Counted from the stretch's first letter, positions 38,448-48,013 are shown. The stretch: DNA of 64,000 bases from Burkholderia sp. 9120 (GCF_000745015.1 NZ_JQNA01000002.1:3224001-3288000), one strand, 5' to 3'. A program made the numbers and translations. The notes: generated by a model from the sequence alone, not told the origin.

Positions 38448-39458
38448 ATGCCTGAAGCTCCTTCGTTGTCTTCATCGGTCGTCGCGCTGCGCGGCGGGCC
38501 GCTCGTTCATCCCGTGCGCAATCCCGGCACGCCGTTCGACGCGTCGTGGCTGGACGGCTTGCGCGTCAATCAGTCCGCCGTCGAGCGGCGCACGGCGACG
38601 CTGGCCACGCGTCGCACGGTCAAGAAAGACGCGCAGGCGGCGTGGTTGTTAAAGGCCGTCACCTGCATCGACCTGACCACGCTCAATGGCGACGACACCG
38701 AGGGCCGCGTGCGGCGTCTCTGTGCGAAAGCGCGCCAGCCCGTGCGCGCTGATCTTCTGGAAGCGCTCGGTATCGCGCCGCAGGGCATCACGACCGGTGC
38801 GGTCTGCGTGTATCACCGCTTTGTCGCGGCTGCCGTGGACGCGTTGCAAGGTAGCGGCATTCCGGTCGCGGCAGTGTCGACCGGTTTTCCGGCGGGCCTG
38901 ATTCCTCATCCGCTGAAGCTGAAGGAGATCGAGGCGTCGGTCGCGGACGGTGCGATGGAAATCGACATCGTGGTCACGCGCGAATACGTGCTCACCGGCA
39001 ACTGGCAGGCGCTGTACGACGAGGTGCGCGACTTCCGCGCCGCTTGTGGTCCCGCGCATCTGAAGACGATCCTCGCGACCGGCGACATTAAAACGCTCTC
39101 CAACGTGGCGCGCGCGTCGATGGTCTGCATGATGGCCGGCGCCGATTTCATCAAGACGTCGACGGGTAAGGAGGGGGTCAACGCGACGCTCGACGTGTCG
39201 CTCGTCATGGTGCGGATGATCCGCGAATACCAGGAGCGCACCGGCGTGCCGATCGGCTTCAAACCGGCGGGCGGCGTGTCGAACGCCAAGACCGTGCTGG
39301 CGTATCAGATCCTGATGAAGGAAGAGTTGGGCCGCGCCTGGCTCGAGCCGGCGCTGTTCCGTATCGGTGCATCGAGCTTGCTCGCCGATATCGAACGCCA
39401 ACTCGAACATCACGTGAGCGGCCGTTATTCCGCTTTCAACCGTCACCCCGTAGCCTGA
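38448..39458 (+). CDS. deoC: Deoxyribose-phosphate aldolase
   Basis: 336-residue class I aldolase cleaving 2-deoxy-D-ribose-5-phosphate to glyceraldehyde-3-phosphate and acetaldehyde. The Schiff-base lysine is K236 in DFIKTSTGKEG, and K272 in GFKPAGGV corresponds to the proton-relay lysine. It is longer than E. coli DeoC (259) by an N-terminal extension of about 75 residues, a common long form. First gene of the catabolic operon; 16 bp before the ALDH gene. The ribosome site is weak. Confidence 0.92.
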   Translation: MPEAPSLSSSVVALRGGPLVHPVRNPGTPFDASWLDGLRVNQSAVERRTATLATRRTVKKDAQAAWLLKAVTCIDLTTLNGDDTEGRVRRLCAKARQPVRADLLEALGIAPQGITTGAVCVYHRFVAAAVDALQGSGIPVAAVSTGFPAGLIPHPLKLKEIEASVADGAMEIDIVVTREYVLTGNWQALYDEVRDFRAACGPAHLKTILATGDIKTLSNVARASMVCMMAGADFIKTSTGKEGVNATLDVSLVMVRMIREYQERTGVPIGFKPAGGVSNAKTVLAYQILMKEELGRAWLEPALFRIGASSLLADIERQLEHHVSGRYSAFNRHPVA

Positions 39459-39474
39459 ACAGAAGACCGATCCC

Positions 39475-41862
39475 ATGAGCGTAGCCGAGTATTTTTCATC
39501 GATGGAGTACGGTCCCGCACCCGAGGACGATCAAGCCGCGCGCGCCTGGCTCGCGCGCCATGAGGCGGGCTTCGGGCACTTCATCAACGGCGCGTGGCAT
39601 GCGCCCGCGGCCGGCGAACGTTTCGTTTCGCATGCGCCCGCCAGCGGTGAAATGCTGGCCGAAGTCGCTCAAGGCGACGCCGCCGACATCGACGCGGCCG
39701 TCGCCGCCGCGCGCGCCGCGCAGCCGGGCTGGCTCGCGTTGGGCGGCGCGGGGCGCGCACGGCATCTGTATGCGCTGTCGCGCATGGTGCAACGTCATAG
39801 CCGCCTGTTCGCGGTGCTCGAAGCGCTCGACAACGGCAAGCCGATCCGCGAAACGCGCGATATCGATGTGCCGCTGGTGGCGCGGCACTTCCTGCATCAC
39901 GCGGGTTGGGCGCAACTGCAGGACAGCGAGTTCGCCGACTATGCGCCGCTGGGCGTGGTCGGTCAGATCGTGCCGTGGAATTTTCCATTGTTGATGCTCG
40001 CATGGAAGATCGCGCCGGCGATTGCAACAGGCAACTGCGTCGTGTTGAAACCCGCTGAATACACGCCGCTAACAGCGCTCCTGTTCGCCGAACTCGCGCA
40101 TCAGGCCGGCTTGCCGGCGGGCGTGCTGAACGTCGTCACGGGTGACGGCAGCACCGGCGCGGCGCTGGTCGAGCATCCGCAAGTCGACAAGATCGCGTTC
40201 ACCGGGTCGACGGAAGTGGGTCGTCTGATCCGTGCCGCCACGGCGGGCACGGGCAAATCGCTGACGCTGGAACTGGGCGGCAAGTCGCCCTTCATCGTAT
40301 TCGACGATGCGGATCTGGACGGCGCGGTGGAGGGTGTCGTCGACGCGATCTGGTTCAACCAGGGCCAGGTGTGTTGCGCGGGCTCGCGGCTGCTCGTGCA
40401 GGAAGGCATCGAAGCGCGCTTCATCGCGAAGCTGAAGCGGCGCATGGAGACGTTGCGCGTCGGCACGTCGCTCGACAAGAGCATCGATATCGGCGCGATC
40501 GTCGATCCGGTGCAACTTGAACGGATTCAGTCGCTGGTGGAAGCCGGGCGGCGCGAAGGCTGTGCAATCTGGCAAGCGGCCGATACGACGATGCCCGCCA
40601 GCGGCTGCTTCTATCCGCCGACGCTGGTCACCGGTGTTGCACCGGCCTCGACGCTCGCGCAGGAAGAGATCTTCGGGCCGGTGCTGGTGACAATGAGCTT
40701 TCGCACGCCCGACGAAGCCGTTGCACTCGCCAACAACTCACGCTACGGATTGGCCGCGAGCGTGTGGAGCGAAACGATTGGACGTGCGCTCGATATCGCG
40801 CCGCGTCTTGCTTGCGGGGTGGTATGGATCAATGCGACGAACCTGTTCGACGCGGCGGTCGGCTTCGGCGGTTATCGCGAGTCGGGTTACGGGCGGGAAG
40901 GCGGCCGTGAGGGCATCTACGAATATCTGAAACTGCGTGACTGGCTCAACCTTGGCAAGCGTCAACCGCTTGTTCGCGAAGCCGGCGCAGGCCGCTTCGA
41001 GCCGAGTTCGAACGTCGCATTGATCGACCGTACCGCGAAGCTCTTTATCGGCGGCAAGCAGGTGCGTCCGGACAGCGGCTATTCGCTGCCGGTCCGCGCC
41101 CCGGACGGAACGCCGGTCGGCGAAGTGGGCGAGGGCAATCGCAAAGACATTCGCAACGCGGTCGAAGCAGCGCGAGCCGCGCAGAAGTGGTCGCAGGCGA
41201 GCGCGCATAACCGCGCCCAGGTGCTGTTCTATCTGGCGGAGAACCTCGCGGTTCGCGCGGACGAGTTCGTGCGGCAGCTCATGGTGCGCAGTGGCGCGAC
41301 GGAAAACGCGGCGCGTGCCGAAGTCGACGCGTCGGTCACGCGCCTCTTCACCTACGCGGCGTGGGCCGACAAGTTCGACGGCGCGGTGCACACGCCGCCG
41401 TTGCGCGGCGTCGCGCTGGCAATGCATGAACCGCTCGGCGTGATCGGCATTGCGTGTCCGGACGAAGCGCCGTTGCTCGGTTTCGTTTCGCTGATGGCGC
41501 CCGCGCTGGCCATGGGTAATCGCGTGGTGGTGTTGCCGAGCGCGGCCTGTCCGCTGACGGTGACCGACTTCTATCAGGTGGCCGAGACCTCGGACGTACC
41601 AGGCGGTGTGCTGAACATCGTGACGGGCGAACGCGCCGCGCTGTTGCCCGCGCTTGCCCGCCATGACGACATCGACGCGGTCTGGTGCTTCGGCAGCGCG
41701 GAAGACTCGACGCTGGTCGAACGTGAATCGGTCGGCAATCTGAAACGGACCTTCGTCGATCATGGCCGCCAGTTCGACTGGTACGACCATTCGAGCGAAG
41801 GCCGGCCGTTTCTGCGTCAGGCCGTGCAGGTGAAGAACATCTGGATACCTTATGGCGATTGA
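39475..41862 (+). CDS. Two-domain aldehyde dehydrogenase (ALDH16 type)
   Basis: 795 residues made of two ALDH modules. Module 1 (1 to about 490) is complete: GQIVPWNFPL, LTLELGGKSPF (catalytic Glu near 267), NQGQVCCAG (nucleophile C300), EEIFGPVL and GFGGYRESGYGREGG. Module 2 (about 515-795) has the NAD-fold start LFIGGKQVRPDSGY and VIGIACPDEAPLLG but no catalytic Cys, and ends early. This is the ALDH16 architecture, in which the second module is structural. Its place between deoC and the sugar kinase indicates it oxidises the acetaldehyde released by DeoC. Confidence 0.88.
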   Translation: MSVAEYFSSMEYGPAPEDDQAARAWLARHEAGFGHFINGAWHAPAAGERFVSHAPASGEMLAEVAQGDAADIDAAVAAARAAQPGWLALGGAGRARHLYALSRMVQRHSRLFAVLEALDNGKPIRETRDIDVPLVARHFLHHAGWAQLQDSEFADYAPLGVVGQIVPWNFPLLMLAWKIAPAIATGNCVVLKPAEYTPLTALLFAELAHQAGLPAGVLNVVTGDGSTGAALVEHPQVDKIAFTGSTEVGRLIRAATAGTGKSLTLELGGKSPFIVFDDADLDGAVEGVVDAIWFNQGQVCCAGSRLLVQEGIEARFIAKLKRRMETLRVGTSLDKSIDIGAIVDPVQLERIQSLVEAGRREGCAIWQAADTTMPASGCFYPPTLVTGVAPASTLAQEEIFGPVLVTMSFRTPDEAVALANNSRYGLAASVWSETIGRALDIAPRLACGVVWINATNLFDAAVGFGGYRESGYGREGGREGIYEYLKLRDWLNLGKRQPLVREAGAGRFEPSSNVALIDRTAKLFIGGKQVRPDSGYSLPVRAPDGTPVGEVGEGNRKDIRNAVEAARAAQKWSQASAHNRAQVLFYLAENLAVRADEFVRQLMVRSGATENAARAEVDASVTRLFTYAAWADKFDGAVHTPPLRGVALAMHEPLGVIGIACPDEAPLLGFVSLMAPALAMGNRVVVLPSAACPLTVTDFYQVAETSDVPGGVLNIVTGERAALLPALARHDDIDAVWCFGSAEDSTLVERESVGNLKRTFVDHGRQFDWYDHSSEGRPFLRQAVQVKNIWIPYGD

Positions 41863-41937
41863 CGGACAGCCTCATTAATTAGCGTCCGCGAGGCGACCGA
41901 CTGACCTGCACGCCAACCAGAAAATGGAGGAGACAAC

Positions 41938-42042
41938 GTGCTGAAGAATCTGCAACTGCTACTCGATGCCGACGTGCCGTGCGCACGTCAGGTATCCGCC
42001 TTCGTGTCCCCGAGCCGAACCATGCAAGGGGAACGCGCATGA
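41938..42042 (+). pseudogene. 34-codon frame resembling a RbsD/FucU mutarotase N-terminus
   Basis: GTG start follows GGAGGAGAC by 5 nt. The product begins VLKNLQLLLDADVPCARQ, similar to the first residues of FucU/RbsD proteins (MLKNxxPLLxxDVLxALR), then diverges. The TGA overlaps the kinase ATG (ATGA), so its translation would couple to the kinase. I read it as the remnant of a mutarotase gene that now serves, or happens to serve, as a leader; a functional short peptide is possible. Confidence 0.45.
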
Positions 42043-43007
42043 GTGTGAACAACTCGATCGAACGGCGCGGTCGCGTCGTGATTCTGGGCATTTACGTGAC
42101 CGACCTGACGTTTCGCGCCGAGCGTATGCCGTTGATCGGCGAGACGATCGCCGGCTCCGCGTTCGCGATGGGGCCGGGCGGCAAGGGCTCGAATCAGGCG
42201 GTGGCCGCCGCGCGCGCCGGCGCCGACGTGGTGTTCTGCACACGTCTCGGCAACGACGCGTTCGGTGAAATCGCCCGCGCGACGTGGGCCAGGGAAGGCA
42301 TTACGGCGCGGGCGTCGGTGATCGACGGCGTCTCGACCGGCGCAGCGCATATCTTCGTCGAGGACACGAGCGGCATGAACGCGATCATCGTCGCGTCCGG
42401 CGCGGCCGGCACGATGAATGCGGCCGACGTCGACGCGATTGAAGCGGACATTGCCGGTGCGCGAGTTTTCGTTACGCAACTGGAACAGCCGCTGCCGGCC
42501 GCGCGTCGCGGACTCGAAGTGGCGCGGCGGCACGGCGTCATTACCGTATTCAATCCCGCGCCCGCGTTACCGCTCGACGACGACATCTTTCCGTTGTGCG
42601 ACTACATCACCCCGAACGAAACCGAAGCCACTGCGCTGACCGGCGTGCCGATCGCGAACGCCGACGACGCTCGCCGTGCCGCCGACGTCCTGCTCGCCAA
42701 AGGCGTCGGCACGGTGATCGTGACGCTCGGCGAAGCCGGCGCGCTGCTGCATTCGGCGACGCAATCCGTCTTCGTGCCGGCTTATCACTGTGGCCGCGTG
42801 GTGGAAACAGCGGGCGCGGGCGACGGCTTCACCGGCGGTTTTGCCGCGGCGCTCGCGCGTGGCGACGATCCGATCGCGGCACTGCGGTTCGGTTGCGCGT
42901 TGGCCGGTATTTCCGTTACGCGTCCGGGCACAGCGCCTTCCATGCCGACGCTGGATGAAGTGAATCGTGTATTGAATCAGTCGGCCAGCGACTCGCAGGC
43001 ATCCTGA
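42039..43007 (+). CDS. PfkB-family sugar kinase (ribokinase/deoxyribokinase type)
   Basis: 322 residues. The N-terminal sugar-binding MGPGGKGSNQAVAAARAGA and the anion-hole GAGDGFTGGFAAALARG, with catalytic D262, are typical of ribokinases. The start MSVNNSI follows AGGGGA and overlaps the upstream short frame. In this operon it most likely phosphorylates deoxyribose (DeoK role) at C5 to feed DeoC, though ribose is an alternative; the sequence alone does not choose. Confidence 0.88.
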   Translation: MSVNNSIERRGRVVILGIYVTDLTFRAERMPLIGETIAGSAFAMGPGGKGSNQAVAAARAGADVVFCTRLGNDAFGEIARATWAREGITARASVIDGVSTGAAHIFVEDTSGMNAIIVASGAAGTMNAADVDAIEADIAGARVFVTQLEQPLPAARRGLEVARRHGVITVFNPAPALPLDDDIFPLCDYITPNETEATALTGVPIANADDARRAADVLLAKGVGTVIVTLGEAGALLHSATQSVFVPAYHCGRVVETAGAGDGFTGGFAAALARGDDPIAALRFGCALAGISVTRPGTAPSMPTLDEVNRVLNQSASDSQAS

Positions 43008-43071
43008 CCGGCCCGTTGTGAACTTCGGCCAGCGCGTGAAGTTCATGAAGCATGAGGAGAGTGTTGTCACC

Positions 43072-44139
43072 ATGAAGTCCTCGTTCACCGCAGCAAAACT
43101 GTTCGGCGACCGGCAACTGAATTTTCTGCTGATCGTCAACGTGCTCGTCGTGCTGATCGCGACGTGGCTCTCGCATGGTCAGTTCGTCGATATCGACAAT
43201 CTGCAGTCGATGGGTGGGCAACTCCCCGAACTCGGTCTGCTCGCGCTCGGCATCATGCTCTCGATGGTCTCGGGCAACGGCGGTATCGATCTGTCCGGCG
43301 TCGGCCTGGCGAACCTGTCCGGCATGGTCGCGGCGCTGATCGTGCCGCATTTTGTTAATGGCGACAATTCGCCCGCGCTCTATACGTCGCTGTTCTGCGT
43401 GATCGTGGTGGTGATGGGATTGCTTGGCGGGCTGTTGAACGGCGTGGTGATCGCGCGGCTCAGGCTCACGCCGATTCTCTGCACGCTCGGCACGCAATTA
43501 CTGTTCACGGGTTTCGCGGTGGTGCTTAGTAATGGCGCCTCGGTCCATGTGGACTATGTCGATCCGCTGTCGGATATCGGTAACGGTACGGTGTTTCAGG
43601 TGCCGATCGCGTTCTGCATCTTTATCGCCGCGGTGATCGTGCTCGGCTGGTTGCTAAGGCGCAGCCCGTTCGGCTTGCGTCTCTATCTGATGGGCACCAA
43701 TCCCAAAGCGGCTTTCTACGCCGGCATTCCGCGTGCGCGCATGCTGATCACCACGTATGCCATGTGCGGCGTGCTCGCGTCGCTGGCCGGACTGATTAGC
43801 GCGACGCATACGTCCAGCGCGAAATGGGACTACGGCAACTCCTATCTGCTGATTGCGATTCTGATCGCGGTGATGGGCGGCGTGAATCCCGCCGGCGGTC
43901 ATGGCCGCATCATCTGCGTGTTTTTTGCCGCGACGGTGCTGCAGTTTCTGTCCAGCCTGTTCAATCTGATGGGCGTCTCGCAGTTCTTCGGCGATTGCGC
44001 CTGGGGCTTTCTGTTGCTGCTGTCGCTCGCGTTTGCGGGTGGCGAGCGGGTGCGGACCATTTTCGGATTCGGCGGCGGCGGGACGGGCGCAACGGGGTCA
44101 GGCCCAAGTCCAGGCCCCGACGCCGCGCAGAAACGTTAG
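43072..44139 (+). CDS. Sugar/nucleoside ABC transporter permease A, importer 2
   Basis: About 355 residues, BPD_transp_2 family, nine to ten hydrophobic segments. Family marker is LMGTNPKAAFYAGIPRARML and GLISATHTSSAKWDYGNSYL follows. Starts at 43018 or 43045 are also open; the chosen ATG begins at the first conserved helix. Ends in a Gly-rich tail (GGGGTGATGSGPSPGP). It is one of two non-identical permeases in this importer. I recall a cluster in this order (permease, SBP, ATPase, permease) being called a deoxynucleoside transporter in Paraburkholderia from mutant-fitness data; I could not verify that here. Confidence 0.86.
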   Translation: MKSSFTAAKLFGDRQLNFLLIVNVLVVLIATWLSHGQFVDIDNLQSMGGQLPELGLLALGIMLSMVSGNGGIDLSGVGLANLSGMVAALIVPHFVNGDNSPALYTSLFCVIVVVMGLLGGLLNGVVIARLRLTPILCTLGTQLLFTGFAVVLSNGASVHVDYVDPLSDIGNGTVFQVPIAFCIFIAAVIVLGWLLRRSPFGLRLYLMGTNPKAAFYAGIPRARMLITTYAMCGVLASLAGLISATHTSSAKWDYGNSYLLIAILIAVMGGVNPAGGHGRIICVFFAATVLQFLSSLFNLMGVSQFFGDCAWGFLLLLSLAFAGGERVRTIFGFGGGGTGATGSGPSPGPDAAQKR

Positions 44140-44245
44140 CGAGCGCCAGCGCGCTCGATCAGGGATTCAGTACACAGCGGACAACGAGCCCTGGCTGTCC
44201 GTCACGATTAAGTGGGCGACATCGAACGAATAAAGGAGACTTGGC

Positions 44246-45250
44246 ATGAAACTGACTCGACTGAGCGCCGCGTTGACAGCCGGCGCGCTTGCGGTAGGCG
44301 TGATCGCGGCGGCGCATGCGGCGACCAATGAGACGATCGTGACCGTCGTCAAGGTGACCGGCATCAACTGGTTCAACCGGATGGACGACGGCGTCAAGCA
44401 ATTCGCGAAAGACAATCCGGGCGTGACCGCCTATCAGACCGGTCCGGGCCGCGCGGATGCAGCACAGCAACTCAAGATCATCGAAGACCTGATCGCGAAG
44501 AAGGTCACGGCCATCGCCGTGGTGCCCTACGATCCGCCCACACTCGAACCCGCGCTGAAGAAAGCGATGGATCGCGGCATCAAGGTGGTGACGCATGAGG
44601 CCGACAACGAAAAGAACACGATGGTCGACATCGAAGCGTTCGACAACACCGCGTACGGCGCGGGCCTGAACGAACGGCTCGCTTCCTGCATGCACGACGA
44701 CGGCAAGTGGGCCGTGCTGGTCGGCTCGCTCGGCAGCCGTTCGCAGGTGCAGTGGGCCGACGGCGGGATCGGCAACGCGAAGGCCAAGTATCCGAAGATG
44801 GATCTGGTCGAGCCGAAGCTCGAAACCAATAACGACGGCGAGCGCGCGTACGAAGTCGCGAAAGAAGTGCTGCGCAAGCACCCGGACCTGAAGGGGTTCC
44901 AGGGTTCGTCGTCGCTCGACGTGATCGGCATTGGCCGCGCGGTCGAAGAGGCCGGCATGCAGGGCAAGATCTGCGTGTACGGTACGGGCCTGCCGACAGA
45001 AGCGGGCAAGTTCCTCGAAAGCGGCGCGATCAACGGCATTGCGTTCTGGGACCCGAAACTCGCGGGCATTGCAATGAACAAGATCGCGCAGATGCTGATC
45101 GACGGCAAGACGGTCGAGAACGGCGCCGACCTCGGCATTCCGGGTTACACGAAGGTCACCGTTGCGAAAGGGCCGGGTAAGGGCATTATCGTGCGCGGTC
45201 AGGGCTGGGTGAACGTCGACAAGTCGAACTACAAGCAGTATCCGTTCTGA
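44246..45250 (+). CDS. ABC transporter substrate-binding protein (RhaS/LsrB-like), importer 2
   Basis: 334 residues with a signal peptide (LTAGALAVGVIAAAHA|A) and a Peripla_BP_4 fold: IVTVVKVTGINWFNRMDDG at the N-terminal ligand face and VTAIAVVPYDPPTLEPALKK at the hinge. It resembles LsrB/RhaS, not RbsB. Its strong AAAGGAG site and the stem-loop after its stop (45280-45313) fit a highly expressed SBP. Ligand probably a deoxynucleoside or deoxyribose, inferred from context. Confidence 0.87.
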   Translation: MKLTRLSAALTAGALAVGVIAAAHAATNETIVTVVKVTGINWFNRMDDGVKQFAKDNPGVTAYQTGPGRADAAQQLKIIEDLIAKKVTAIAVVPYDPPTLEPALKKAMDRGIKVVTHEADNEKNTMVDIEAFDNTAYGAGLNERLASCMHDDGKWAVLVGSLGSRSQVQWADGGIGNAKAKYPKMDLVEPKLETNNDGERAYEVAKEVLRKHPDLKGFQGSSSLDVIGIGRAVEEAGMQGKICVYGTGLPTEAGKFLESGAINGIAFWDPKLAGIAMNKIAQMLIDGKTVENGADLGIPGYTKVTVAKGPGKGIIVRGQGWVNVDKSNYKQYPF

Positions 45251-45279
45251 GCGCGTTGCGCAGTTTGCCTTGTCGGTCA

Positions 45280-45313
45280 CGGCGTCCTCAACGGACTTCC
45301 TGCGGGGACGCCG
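45280..45313 (+). terminator. Stem-loop between SBP and ATPase genes of importer 2
   Basis: CGGCGTCC and GGACGCCG form an exact 8-bp stem with an 18-bp loop. It lies inside the operon, 30 bp after the SBP stop. Such hairpins often protect upstream SBP mRNA and reduce read-through. No U-tract. Confidence 0.45.
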
Positions 45314-45331
45314 CAACAGTTTCACGTCACG

Positions 45332-46894
45332 ATGAATCGCACCATGAATCAAGACGTATCTTCAGCTAGTTCCGACGCAGCGCAGCCGTTTTTGCAAGTG
45401 GTCGGCGTCCACAAGCGCTTCACTGGCGTGCATGCTTTGCGTGGCGTGAGTCTGTCGTTCGAGCGTGGCCAGATCTATCACCTGCTCGGTGAAAACGGCT
45501 GCGGCAAGAGCACGCTCATCAAGATCATCTCCGGCGCGCAGCCGCCTGACGAAGGCGAACTCGTGATCGAAGGCGTGCGTCATGCGCGGCTCTCGGCGCT
45601 CGAATCGCTCGCGGCCGGCATCGAAACCGTCTATCAGGATCTTTCGCTACTGCCCAATATGAGCGTGGCGGAAAATGTCGCGCTGACCGCCGAACTGGCC
45701 GGGCATGCGGGCAAGCTCGCCCGCACGTTCGACCGCCGCGCGCTGGCGCGCACGGCGGCGCGCGCGCTCGAATCGGTCGGCCTGCCCGGCGACGCCGGGT
45801 TTCAGGCGACGCTCATCGAACAATTGCCGCTCGCCACGCGGCAACTCGTGGCGATCGCTCGCGCGATTGCCAGCGAGGCGAAGTTCGTCATCATGGACGA
45901 GCCGACTACGTCGCTGACGCAAAAGGAAGTCGACAACCTGATCGCGGTGCTCGCCAATCTGCGCGCGCAGGACGTGACGGTGCTGTTCGTGAGCCACAAG
46001 CTCGACGAGTGCTACGCGATCGGCGGCGAAGTGATCGTGCTGCGCGACGGACAAACCATGGCACAAGGACCGATCGCGGATTTCACCAAGGCGCAGATCA
46101 GCGAACTGATGACGGGCCGCCATTTGTCCACCGAACGTTATCGCGAAGGTGCGGTAGGGCAGGACGTCGTGCTGGAAGTACGTGGCCTTACGCGTAGCGG
46201 CCAGTTCAACGATGTCTCGTTCGCGCTGCATGCAGGTGAAATTCTCGGCGTGACCGGTCTGCTCGATTCCGGGCGCAACGAACTCGCGCGCGCGCTCGCG
46301 GGCGTGGCGCCGGCGCAAACCGGGCAAGTCGTGCTCGACGGAAAGAGCATCAGGTTGCGCACGCCGTCGGACGCGAAAGATCATCGCATTGGCTATGTGC
46401 CGGAAGATCGCCTGAATGAAGGGCTATTTCTCGACAAGACGATCCGCGACAACGTGATCACCGCGATGATCTCCAGCTTGCGCGACCGCTTTGGTCAAAT
46501 CGACCGGACACGCGCGACGGCGCTCGCGGAACAGACGGTGAAGGATTTGCAGATCGCTACGCCCGGTGTCGATAAACCCGTGCAGTCGCTGTCGGGCGGC
46601 AACCAGCAGCGCGTGCTGATCGGCCGCTGGCTCGCCATCGATCCGCGCGTGCTGATCCTGCATGGGCCGACGGTCGGTGTCGACGTCGGCTCGAAAGACA
46701 TCATCTATCGCATCATGCAGCGTTTGTCGCAACGCGGGATTGGCATTATTCTGATCAGCGACGACTTGCCCGAACTGCTGCAGAACTGCGACCGCATCCT
46801 GATGATGAAGAAGGGCCGCGTGGCGAACGAATATCAGGCCGATACGTTGAGCGAAGCCGACCTGTACCACGCGCTGCTGTCGGAAGCGGCATAA
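45332..46894 (+). CDS. Sugar/nucleoside ABC transporter ATPase, importer 2
   Basis: 520 residues, two nucleotide-binding domains. Domain 1 is intact: Walker A GENGCGKST, Walker B FVIMDEPTTSLT, with a degenerate signature (LPLATRQLVAIARAI). Domain 2 has signature LSGGNQQRVLIGRWL but a degenerate Walker A (GLLDSGRNEL) and an altered Walker B ILHGPTVGVDVG, where Asp-Glu is replaced by His-Gly. So the second site likely cannot hydrolyse ATP, unlike importer 1. It is 81 bp after the SBP and 31 bp before permease B. Confidence 0.88.
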   Translation: MNRTMNQDVSSASSDAAQPFLQVVGVHKRFTGVHALRGVSLSFERGQIYHLLGENGCGKSTLIKIISGAQPPDEGELVIEGVRHARLSALESLAAGIETVYQDLSLLPNMSVAENVALTAELAGHAGKLARTFDRRALARTAARALESVGLPGDAGFQATLIEQLPLATRQLVAIARAIASEAKFVIMDEPTTSLTQKEVDNLIAVLANLRAQDVTVLFVSHKLDECYAIGGEVIVLRDGQTMAQGPIADFTKAQISELMTGRHLSTERYREGAVGQDVVLEVRGLTRSGQFNDVSFALHAGEILGVTGLLDSGRNELARALAGVAPAQTGQVVLDGKSIRLRTPSDAKDHRIGYVPEDRLNEGLFLDKTIRDNVITAMISSLRDRFGQIDRTRATALAEQTVKDLQIATPGVDKPVQSLSGGNQQRVLIGRWLAIDPRVLILHGPTVGVDVGSKDIIYRIMQRLSQRGIGIILISDDLPELLQNCDRILMMKKGRVANEYQADTLSEADLYHALLSEAA

Positions 46895-46925
46895 GCGCAC
46901 AAGCTGCAGAAAGGACGTCCTACTC

Positions 46926-47984
46926 ATGAACTCGCGCATCCATTCGCGCATGAACCAGACCATGACCACACCGACCGTCGTCGAAGTCGCCCCGGAGGTC
47001 AAGCCGCCGAGCTTGCGAGCCAGACTCGCGCGTAATCCCGAGTGGTTCACCGTCGGGCTGATCGTGGTGACGTGCGTGATCGTCGGCGCGATCAACCCGC
47101 GCTTCTTTCAACTGGCCACGCTGTTCGATCTGCTGCATTCGGCCACCACGACATCGCTGTTTGCGCTGGGCACGCTGGTCGTGCTCGCGTCCGGCGGGAT
47201 CGACGTGTCGTTCACCGCCATCGCCGCGCTGACCATGTACGGCATCACGAAAGCGGTGTTCGCGTGGTGGCCCGATGCGCCGTTTGCGCTGATCCTGATG
47301 ACCGGCGGGATTGGCGGTGTGATGCTGGGCGTGATCAACGGCTTGCTGGTGCATCGGTTGAAAGCGCCTTCGCTGATCGTCACGATCGGCACGCAGTACC
47401 TGTATCGCGGGCTGTTGCTGACGTTCATCGGCACGTCGTTCTTCATGAACATTCCGCACAGCATGGATCGCTTCGGCCGCATTCCGCTGGTGTCTTTTCA
47501 AACGGCGGATGGTTTGCGCGCCGTGTTGCCTGTTTCCGTCGTGGCGCTGGTGGCGGCCGCACTCGTGACGTGGTGGCTGTTGAACCGGACGATGATGGGG
47601 CGCGGTGTCTACGCAATGGGCGGCAGCCTCGCGATTGCCGAGCGACTCGGCTACAACCTGCGCGCGATCCATCTCTTCGTGTTCGGCTATACCGGCATGC
47701 TGGCCGGCATTGCGGGCATTCTGCATGTATCGAACAACCGGCTCGCGAATCCATTCGATCTGGTGGGCTCGGAACTCGATGTGATTGCCGCGGTGATTCT
47801 GGGCGGCGCGCGCATTACCGGCGGCACGGGGACGGTGGCGGGCACGCTGCTCGGCGTGGTGCTCGTGACGTTGATCAACAACGTGCTGATTCTGGTGGGC
47901 GTGCCGAGTACCTGGCAGAAGGTGATTATCGGCGCGTTCATTCTGATTGCCGGCACGCTGTTCGCGTTTCAGCGGAAGAATTGA
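46926..47984 (+). CDS. Sugar/nucleoside ABC transporter permease B, importer 2
   Basis: 352 residues, BPD_transp_2 family, about ten hydrophobic segments. Markers are SGGIDVSFTAIAALTMYG early and GGARITGGTGTVAGTLLGVV late. It is distinct from permease A, so importer 2 probably uses a heterodimeric channel. Last gene of the forward operon, facing deoR across a repeat-rich 87-bp gap. Confidence 0.88.
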   Translation: MNSRIHSRMNQTMTTPTVVEVAPEVKPPSLRARLARNPEWFTVGLIVVTCVIVGAINPRFFQLATLFDLLHSATTTSLFALGTLVVLASGGIDVSFTAIAALTMYGITKAVFAWWPDAPFALILMTGGIGGVMLGVINGLLVHRLKAPSLIVTIGTQYLYRGLLLTFIGTSFFMNIPHSMDRFGRIPLVSFQTADGLRAVLPVSVVALVAAALVTWWLLNRTMMGRGVYAMGGSLAIAERLGYNLRAIHLFVFGYTGMLAGIAGILHVSNNRLANPFDLVGSELDVIAAVILGGARITGGTGTVAGTLLGVVLVTLINNVLILVGVPSTWQKVIIGAFILIAGTLFAFQRKN

Positions 47985-48013
47985 ATGCGGTGGTGTTGAA
48001 CGCGGTTTGCCGC

